A stretch of 64,000 nucleotides of DNA, taken from JBBAGC01 sp964491265. GTDB lineage: Bacteria > Spirochaetota > UBA4802 > UBA5550. Where the stretch lies: assembly GCA_964491265.1 (NCBI GenBank), contig CAZBFP010000005.1, forward strand, positions 62,001 through 126,000. The letters run 5' to 3'. Below the pieces are notes generated by a model. That model did no database searches and was not told where the DNA came from. It saw only the letters and a list, made by a program, of their open reading frames with translations. The position numbers and the translations under genes are program-made. Each line of letters opens with the position of its first letter. The stretch's first letter is position 1. Of the stretch, positions 58,529-64,000 are shown piece after piece.

Positions 58529-60058
58529 ATGTTAACAATTGTATTGATAATAGCTCTCCCTGTTGCTGGAATCTTAGGATATGCTTTAAGGGCATATTTT
58601 GGAAAGATAAAACTGAATTCAGCAGAGGCTAAATCTCATCGAATTATACAGGATGCTTTAAAAGAGGCTGAAACCAAAAGAAAGGAGCTGCTCATAGAAG
58701 CAAAGGACCAGCTCCTGAAGGAAAAAAACCTTCTTGAAAAAGAAATGAGAGAAAGAAGGCAGGAACTTCAGGTATCGGAAAAGAGGCTTATTCAGAAAGA
58801 GGAAGCCCTGGATAGCAGGACAGAAGAGATTCAGAAACAGGAAAGAGGATTTCTTGCCAGAGAGCGGGAAGTTAAAGAGAAAGAGGATGAGCTTGGAAGG
58901 GAATTTGACAGACACAGAAAAGAGCTGGAGAGGATTGCCGGCATGTCGTCTGAAGAAGCCAAAGAGGTTCTTCTTAAAAATGTTGAAAATGAAACAAGAT
59001 TTGACATTTCAAGGCTGATAAACAAAATAGAGGAAGAAGCAAAAAGAACTGCTGACAAGAAAGCGAAGGATGTAATTGTATCAGCTATTCAGAGAAATGC
59101 TTCGGAGTATACTTCAGAAAATACTGTAACTACTGTTTCCCTCCCATCTGATGAGATGAAAGGGAGAATAATAGGGCGTGAGGGGAGAAATATACGTACC
59201 CTGGAGAATCTTACCGGTGTGGACATGATTATTGACGACACTCCTGAAGTGGTTGTTATTTCCGGTTTTGATCCGGTCAGGAGAGAAATCGCAAGGCAGT
59301 CTCTGGAGAGACTTATTCAGAACGGACGTATTCACCCTGCAAGGATTGAAGAGGTTGTTGAGAAGATTACAAAGGAAGTAGAGGAAACAATGCTGGAAGA
59401 GGGGGAGAAGGCGGCTTACTCTCTCGGTATTCCGGGTGTTCATAAAGATGCTCTATACAGTCTGGGAAAGCTTAAGTTCAGAACCAGTTACGGTCAGGAT
59501 GTGCTTGCTCATAGTATTGAAGTGGCTAATCTTGCCGGTATTATGGCAGGTGAACTCGGGCTTGATGTGCAGATGGCTAAAAGGGCGGGACTTCTTCATG
59601 ATATCGGGAAGGGGAGCCTTGTTGAGGGTGAAGGAGCTCACGCTATAGTCGGTGCAGAAATGGCTAAAAAATTCGGCGAATCAGAAAAGGTGGTGAACGC
59701 AATAGCTTCTCACCATCATGACAGAGAACAGGAATCCTTTGAAGCGGTTCTGGTTCAGGTGGCAGATGCTATTTCAGCTTCACGTCCCGGGGCAAGAAGG
59801 GAATCACTGGATACCTATATAAAACGGCTTGATAATCTTGAAAAGATTGCCACTGAGTTTAAAGGTGTGGAAAAGGTTTTTGCTATTCAGGCTGGAAGAG
59901 AGCTGAGGGTTATGGTTGATAATTCTGTGGTGAGTGATGAACGTGCTGAAGGTATGGCAAGGGATATTGCACACCGCATTGAATCTGATCTGAAGTATCC
60001 GGGTATTGTGCGTGTAACAGTTATCAGGGAAACCAGGATAATAGATTACGCCAGATAA
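58529..60058 (+). CDS. rny: Ribonuclease Y
   Basis: A 509-residue protein with an N-terminal membrane helix (about 3-22), a long coiled coil (about 35-190), a KH domain (MKGRIIGREGRNIRTLENLTGVD, near 210) and an HD domain (LLHDIGKG, near 357, followed by SHHHD). It starts mRNA decay at the membrane. SD GGGAGG precedes the ATG. A terminator follows. Confidence 0.97.
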   Translation: MLTIVLIIALPVAGILGYALRAYFGKIKLNSAEAKSHRIIQDALKEAETKRKELLIEAKDQLLKEKNLLEKEMRERRQELQVSEKRLIQKEEALDSRTEEIQKQERGFLAREREVKEKEDELGREFDRHRKELERIAGMSSEEAKEVLLKNVENETRFDISRLINKIEEEAKRTADKKAKDVIVSAIQRNASEYTSENTVTTVSLPSDEMKGRIIGREGRNIRTLENLTGVDMIIDDTPEVVVISGFDPVRREIARQSLERLIQNGRIHPARIEEVVEKITKEVEETMLEEGEKAAYSLGIPGVHKDALYSLGKLKFRTSYGQDVLAHSIEVANLAGIMAGELGLDVQMAKRAGLLHDIGKGSLVEGEGAHAIVGAEMAKKFGESEKVVNAIASHHHDREQESFEAVLVQVADAISASRPGARRESLDTYIKRLDNLEKIATEFKGVEKVFAIQAGRELRVMVDNSVVSDERAEGMARDIAHRIESDLKYPGIVRVTVIRETRIIDYAR

Positions 60059-60091
60059 AATTAAAGCCGGCTTGATTTAAGTTTTATATAC

Positions 60092-60122
60092 AAAAGGGGA
60101 TTTTAAAGATCCCCTTTTGATT
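60092..60122 (+). terminator. Terminator after rny
   Basis: AAAAGGGGAT, loop TTTAAAG, ATCCCCTTTT: a perfect 10-bp stem ending in U-rich sequence, 34 bp after the rny stop. Confidence 0.85.
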
Positions 60123-60233
60123 TTCTCCATCTGACTGTGCATATTAACTAGAGTATGCACATAATATTAGGGTTTATTTCGGAATTTCGGGGAAAGTAAT
60201 ATTATTGTTTGTTTCCACATATTCTGGAATCAG

Positions 60234-60463
60234 CCCCCTGTCTACCCCGGGAGTACTTTGTCGCTTCGCTCGGGCGCCCTAAAGGGGGCACGTAAAATAA
60301 AAACTTGAGCAAGTTGATGAATCAAAGTATTAAAAAATCCTTTCTATTGTTGAGCTTGCAAAAGATATGCGGAACAATATAAAGGGAATAGTTATCAAAT
60401 TAATAACAATTATATTTTCAGAGTAATAATAGATAACTCGTGCCCCCTGTGGGGGACAGGGGG
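60234..60463. repeat. Dispersed element B, copy 3
   Basis: A 230-bp copy with intact ends, CCCCCTGTCTACCCCGGGAG and GGGGGACAGGGGG. A GGGCGCCCTAAAGGGGGC hairpin and the palindrome AACTTGAGCAAGTT lie inside. The internal part aligns with copy 2 (45023). It occupies the rny-ymdB gap (60123-60530). Confidence 0.85.
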
Positions 60464-60469
60464 GAGCAT

Positions 60470-60508
60470 AGAGAATTATGAATTATAAAAGTTTCGGAAT
60501 TATCACTG
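60470..60508. repeat. Right-half copy of element A (A7)
   Basis: AGAGAATTATGAATTATAAA followed by AGTTTCGGAATTATCACTG matches the right half of element A. It begins a few bp after element B copy 3 ends and faces ymdB 22 bp away. The hairpin and left half are missing, so B may have inserted into or replaced them. Confidence 0.6.
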
Positions 60509-60530
60509 ATTATATTTCAGGAATATTGAT

Positions 60531-61310
60531 ATGAAAGATTTAAAAATTCTGGCCATTGGAGATATTATTGGCAGGGTTGGAAGAAATGTTGTGGGAAACA
60601 GGCTCCAGGGACTTATTGACAGGCACAGGATAGACCTGGTTATTGCTAATGGTGAAAATTCGGCAGGTGGTATGGGGATGACCCCAGACTCAACAAGGGA
60701 ACTATTCTCCTACGGTATAAATGTTATAACCTCAGGGAATCATGTTTGGAACAAAAAAGAGATCCTTGAAATAATCGACTCTGAGCCTGCGTTTATAAGG
60801 CCTGCCAATTACCCCTCAGGTGTATCTGGTAAGGGTTACTGCATTGTAACTGTAAGAGGTATCTCTATTTGTGTAATAAATCTTATGGGGAGGGTGCTTA
60901 TGAGTACACTTGACTGCCCCTTCCGTAAATTTGATGAAATCTATAATGAGGTAAAGGATAAATGCAGAATTATTATTGTAGATTTCCATGCAGAAGCAAC
61001 CTCGGAGAAACAGGCAATGGGATGGTATGTTGATGGCAGGGCTTCAGCTCTTTTCGGGACCCACACCCATGTGCAGACTGCAGATGAAAGGATTCTCACA
61101 AAGGGTACAGGCTATATAACAGATATTGGAATGACAGGCCCATTCGATTCAGTGATCGGGATGATTAAAGAGAAGTCTATCGATTTCTTTTTATACCAGA
61201 CAAAGATGAAGTTTGAGCCTGCAACGGATAATCCCGGATTAAACGGAGTAATATTCAAAATAAACGGTACCAGCGGTAAAACTGAAGAGGTAATCAGGGT
61301 CAGAGAGTAG
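60531..61310 (+). CDS. ymdB: YmdB-type metallophosphoesterase
   Basis: A 259-residue protein. Metal-binding motifs are ILAIGDIIGRVGRN, VIANGENSAGGMGM, TSGNHVWNKKE, DFHAEATSEKQAMG and GTHTHVQTAD, the full TIGR00282/YmdB set. Homologues hydrolyse 2',3'- or 3',5'-cyclic nucleotides and influence biofilm and motility in Bacillus. rny-ymdB neighbourhood is conserved in Firmicutes. It ends 3 bp from the convergent hslO. Confidence 0.93.
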   Translation: MKDLKILAIGDIIGRVGRNVVGNRLQGLIDRHRIDLVIANGENSAGGMGMTPDSTRELFSYGINVITSGNHVWNKKEILEIIDSEPAFIRPANYPSGVSGKGYCIVTVRGISICVINLMGRVLMSTLDCPFRKFDEIYNEVKDKCRIIIVDFHAEATSEKQAMGWYVDGRASALFGTHTHVQTADERILTKGTGYITDIGMTGPFDSVIGMIKEKSIDFFLYQTKMKFEPATDNPGLNGVIFKINGTSGKTEEVIRVRE

Positions 61311-61313
61311 ACC

Positions 61314-62180
61314 CTATAATAAGCTCCCCAGTTCCCTGCTGGAAAATCTGTATTTTTTTAGACAGAAAGTACAGGTTATTTCAGCTCCATCATCCTTCTC
61401 TATCATATCACGAAGCTCATCCTTTGCAATACCTTTTAAAATCGAATGAAGGGTTTCCCGGTTGCAGCTGCAGGAGTGAATCAGCGGGGTTGTGCTGAGG
61501 ATCTCTATTGCATTGTTGTCGAAAATCTCAGATAATATTGAATATATATCGACACCATTCTCAAGGAGTGTACCCATGGGGGTGGTCATAGCCTTAATGT
61601 TCTCCTCTACACGCTCTATTGACTCTGTCGGGGTGTCAGGGAATGTCTGTATTAAAATCCCCCCTGATGAGGCGATTCCCCCTTCATTGTTCAGGTTTAC
61701 ACCGAGAATAACCGCTGAGGGTATCTGTTCCGATGCTGCCAGGTAGTGCGCAAGGTCAGCAGCAATCTCTCCATACATGAGGGGTGTGGTGCTTGTATAA
61801 GGTTCTTTCATTCCCATATCTTTTATTACAGTGAGAAATCCCGCGCCTATTGATTTAGAAAAACTCAGAGTCCCCATATCCTCCTTCAGGTCAGGCGCGG
61901 GATTAGCCGCATAACCCCGGATATTCCCTCTTGCATCAGACTGGACATGTATTTCCTTTAAAGGTCCGCTTCCGGAAAATTTCAGCAGTATGCTCTGATT
62001 TGACATGGGTTTGAGTGTGGCCCCCAGGAGCGCTGCTGCATTGACTGCTCTACCCAGAGCCATTGTTGCATTGGGTGTTGTTTTATGCATATTGACGATC
62101 TGCTGCGCTGTACTTCTGGAAGTGACAGTGTAGGCTCTAAGACCAAGGTCTTTACAGTATATTCGTGAAATCTTATCCAT
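61314..62180 (-). CDS. hslO: Redox-regulated chaperone Hsp33
   Basis: A 288-residue protein. The N-terminal domain has AALLGATLKPMSNQSILLKFSGSGPLKEI, and the C-terminal redox switch is HSCSCNRETLHSIL plus CTFCLKK, giving CxC and CxxC zinc ligands. Oxidation releases zinc and turns the protein into a holdase. SD GGAG lies before the ATG. A 34-residue ORF precedes it. Confidence 0.95.
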   Translation of the reverse strand: MDKISRIYCKDLGLRAYTVTSRSTAQQIVNMHKTTPNATMALGRAVNAAALLGATLKPMSNQSILLKFSGSGPLKEIHVQSDARGNIRGYAANPAPDLKEDMGTLSFSKSIGAGFLTVIKDMGMKEPYTSTTPLMYGEIAADLAHYLAASEQIPSAVILGVNLNNEGGIASSGGILIQTFPDTPTESIERVEENIKAMTTPMGTLLENGVDIYSILSEIFDNNAIEILSTTPLIHSCSCNRETLHSILKGIAKDELRDMIEKDDGAEITCTFCLKKYRFSSRELGSLL

Positions 62181-62202
62181 TAGGGGACTCCATAATTTTC
62201 AT

Positions 62203-62307
62203 TTAATAACTCTGTTCAGTGCCGAATGCGCCGTGCCCTTCAAGAGGCTTAAATGTAAAATCTTTATATTCATTTTTCAGTGTCCGGGTCATTCTATCCT
62301 TATTCAT
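62203..62307 (-). CDS. Possible 34-residue protein between LOG and hslO
   Basis: Starts MNKDRMTRTLKNEYKDFTFK and ends GTEQSY. Its ATG overlaps the last codons of the LOG gene (ATGAATAA), with GGAAATGGA upstream, a typical coupled arrangement. It ends 22 bp before hslO. The peptide is charged, with no recognisable family. It could be real or chance. Confidence 0.4.
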   Translation of the reverse strand: MNKDRMTRTLKNEYKDFTFKPLEGHGAFGTEQSY

Positions 62308-62869
62308 GATTCCATTTCCTTTTATACTGCAGGTCAATAGATCTCATCTCTTCTATAATTCCGGTAAAATCATCTTTTATGATAAGGGTATCAAAATGGA
62401 ACTGCTTTAAAAATCCTTCAGAAACCATATATTCAAGCTGCTTTATAAGATGGTTATAGTATCCCCCTGAATTTATAATACATACAGGCTTCCGGTGATA
62501 TCCAAGCTGAAGCCAGGTAAATGCTTCGAGTACCTCTTCCAGGGAACCGATCCCGCCCGGGAGGCATATGAATCCGTCAGAAAGATTGTACATGAGTGCC
62601 TTTCTTTCGTGCATATCTTTTACTATTCTTAATTCACTCAGTTCCTTGTGCGGTACCTTACCATGAAGCAGTTCCGGAATAATCCCTGTAACATGGCCGC
62701 CGCTGCTGATAACAGTACGGGAAATAATACCCATAAGCCCCACATCCCCGCCGCCGTAGACAAGCTCCAGAGAGTTGCCGGCCAGGATCTTTCCCAGTTC
62801 TTCAGCCATCTGGCTGTAAATGGGGTTGCTGCCGCTGCTTGAACCGCAGAAGACACATATTTTTTTCAT
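62300..62869 (-). CDS. LOG family protein (cytokinin riboside phosphoribohydrolase type)
   Basis: A 189-residue Rossmann-like protein starting MKKICVFCGSSSGSNPIY, with LVYGGGDVGLMGII and PGGIGSLEEVLEAFTWLQLG. These are the family's ribose-phosphate-binding motifs (PGGxGxxxE) and the paired Arg/Glu needed to cleave nucleoside monophosphates to base and ribose 5-phosphate. Its bacterial role is usually unclear. It lies 4 bp after the CmpB/HD gene. Confidence 0.92.
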   Translation of the reverse strand: MKKICVFCGSSSGSNPIYSQMAEELGKILAGNSLELVYGGGDVGLMGIISRTVISSGGHVTGIIPELLHGKVPHKELSELRIVKDMHERKALMYNLSDGFICLPGGIGSLEEVLEAFTWLQLGYHRKPVCIINSGGYYNHLIKQLEYMVSEGFLKQFHFDTLIIKDDFTGIIEEMRSIDLQYKRKWNHE

Positions 62870-62873
62870 AATT

Positions 62874-64000
62874 TTATCTCATGCTCTTGTTTAACTTTTT
62901 TATAATACCTTTAACGTCAAAGCTCTCTACAAATTCCATTGAGGCTGTATATTTGTCAACAAATGTAACAATAAAGGATTCCCTGTAAAGGGGGGGGATG
63001 AGGGTCAGGGGCCACATATGCTTAATGATTATATCTTTTTCAACTTTATTAAGGGTAAAGTGTTTTAGAGAGTTCCCAAGAGCAATTTTGGGATGTTCAA
63101 TACCATGAAACTTCTCTTTTGCAAGGTCAGGCTTATCATGGTTTCTCCAGTCATAAAGAAAAAAATCGTGGAGCAGGGCACCCCTTGCAGCAGAGCGGTA
63201 ATCCAGGTTAAGATATTTGCATATTGAGTAGGATATCCATGACACCACGCGGGCATGTTCATAGATAGAAGAGTTGTGGTGGTAAAAATTATCCAGTTTT
63301 TTAAACTTTTCATTTTCCAGAATATCCTTTACTATAGAATTATACTCCTCTTCGTCAGGTTTTCTTTCATTTAGTATTGAAACAGGCTTTGTCTTGATCT
63401 CTTTTATGAGATCATCAACACGTTTTTTTATCCCCTCTTTTATATTTAAATCCAGGTAGCTGTTAAGATCAGGGAATGCTCCGAGTATCCGCTTGAATGA
63501 GTTGAGGATTGAATCGATCTCCTGACTGCTGAGGGAGAGATATTCCTCGTAGAGGTAGGCGATTTTCTTTCTGAACATATTCAGTTTTGCAACAGATAAT
63601 ACCAGGTCTGATAAAAAATATGCTGAAAAAAACAGAACAAGGGGAGCGTCAATCCGTTGCAGAACCAGCTGTAGGGTGTGTTTTACATAGGGATGCAGAA
63701 ATACTGTGAAGAGAATAGCCATAAGACCCCATGCAGCAGAGAAAGAAAGGCATACCCTCCCTTTAAGGTTAAAGCGGTTTTTCGAGTAATCCCATAATAC
63801 AAGATTAAAAATTTTCTCAAAGAGGGCGCCTGTAATATATTCGATTGCTGTTAATGCTGCAGTAAAAATTATAAATTTTACCAGGAGGTTAGAATCACCT
63901 GAGAGGTAATCAAGGTATATGAGAATAAGAGCACCGATTCCGTAAATTGGGAGAAAAGGGCCGTGCAGAAATCCCGCATTAATAAATTTTCTGCTTTTGT
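62874..64000 (-). CDS. CmpB-type membrane domain fused to an HD-domain protein (N-terminus cut by right edge)
   Basis: The frame is open from the stop at 62874 to the window edge, about 375 residues. The N-terminal part has KSRKFINAGFLHGPFLPIYG, then TAIEYITGALFEKIF, YSKNRFNLKGRVCL and FSAAWGL, matching the CmpB-like putative ABC-transporter family (PF06541 type), with several membrane helices. The C-terminal part (last 170 residues) has HHNSSIYEHARVVSWIS, RGALLHDFFLYDW and EHPKIALGN, an HD metal-dependent phosphohydrolase core. Reading it as a start at the internal ATG 63722 would cut the membrane domain. The function of the fusion is unknown. Confidence 0.8.
   Translation of the reverse strand, partial: KSRKFINAGFLHGPFLPIYGIGALILIYLDYLSGDSNLLVKFIIFTAALTAIEYITGALFEKIFNLVLWDYSKNRFNLKGRVCLSFSAAWGLMAILFTVFLHPYVKHTLQLVLQRIDAPLVLFFSAYFLSDLVLSVAKLNMFRKKIAYLYEEYLSLSSQEIDSILNSFKRILGAFPDLNSYLDLNIKEGIKKRVDDLIKEIKTKPVSILNERKPDEEEYNSIVKDILENEKFKKLDNFYHHNSSIYEHARVVSWISYSICKYLNLDYRSAARGALLHDFFLYDWRNHDKPDLAKEKFHGIEHPKIALGNSLKHFTLNKVEKDIIIKHMWPLTLIPPLYRESFIVTFVDKYTASMEFVESFDVKGIIKKLNKSMR

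Overview
The window is an AT-rich bacterial chromosome segment, most likely from a spirochaete (Spirochaetota), perhaps close to the Leptospira-like lineages. The evidence is the gene order flbD-motA-motB-fliL-fliY-fliO-fliP-fliQ-fliR-flhB-flhA-flhF-flhG-fliA, a FliY-type switch protein with no fliM beside it, a DUF1577/PilZ protein (a family known mainly from Leptospira), spirochaete-style lipoproteins, and tRNA genes that do not encode CCA. The taxonomic call is inference from gene content; no 16S rRNA is present.

Layout. 1-10500 is mixed: the N-terminal part of mutS2, a lipoprotein, a secreted PQQ-propeller/OmpA protein, a HEPN/MNT pair, an MFS transporter, a HAD phosphatase, a small membrane protein, a secreted lysine-rich protein, a histidine kinase with a CxxCH haem motif, and a tiny YjfB-like motility gene. 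10842-15576 is a Gld-type ABC operon (ATPase, permease, GldG-like, DUF4340). 15800-26302 is housekeeping: lon, tRNA-Leu, ndk, tRNA-Ser, dnaX-ybaB-recR, der, a lysine/alanine-rich protein, DUF1577/PilZ, tsaB-tsaE. 26608-28266 holds a TetR regulator and a DUF115 gene. 28268-44026 is the flagellar motor, export and regulator cluster, ending in fliA and a Jag_N-FapA gene. 45288-49775 runs cheR-cheD-yicC-remA-gmk-rpoZ-miaA-hfq, followed by an SPFH protein and a 29-residue basic ribosomal-type peptide. 51842-64000 has cheW, a degenerate iron-ADH-family protein, flgM, an outer-membrane protein, argJ, a STAS protein, an NlpC/P60 lipoprotein, coaD, rny, ymdB, hslO, a LOG protein and a CmpB-like membrane/HD protein cut by the right edge.

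How the genes work together. The central cluster encodes stator, C-ring and export-gate parts of periplasmic flagella, with placement and assembly regulators (FlhF, FlhG) and the late sigma factor FliA. FlgM lies 12 kb away behind a near-perfect sigma-28 promoter, and the YjfB-like gene has a second such site, so a FliA/FlgM checkpoint can be read from the sequence. CheR, CheD, CheW and FliY supply chemotaxis functions.

The most unusual features are non-coding or translational. A family of about 121-bp imperfect palindromes (element A: full copies near 7712, 15587, 44101, 55163 and 56583, plus decayed or half copies) sits mostly just upstream of genes in one orientation. A second dispersed family (element B, about 200-245 bp) has G-rich inverted ends. 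dnaX has an A11 slippery run followed by a palindrome, with stops at once in both other frames. miaA appears to start at ATT.
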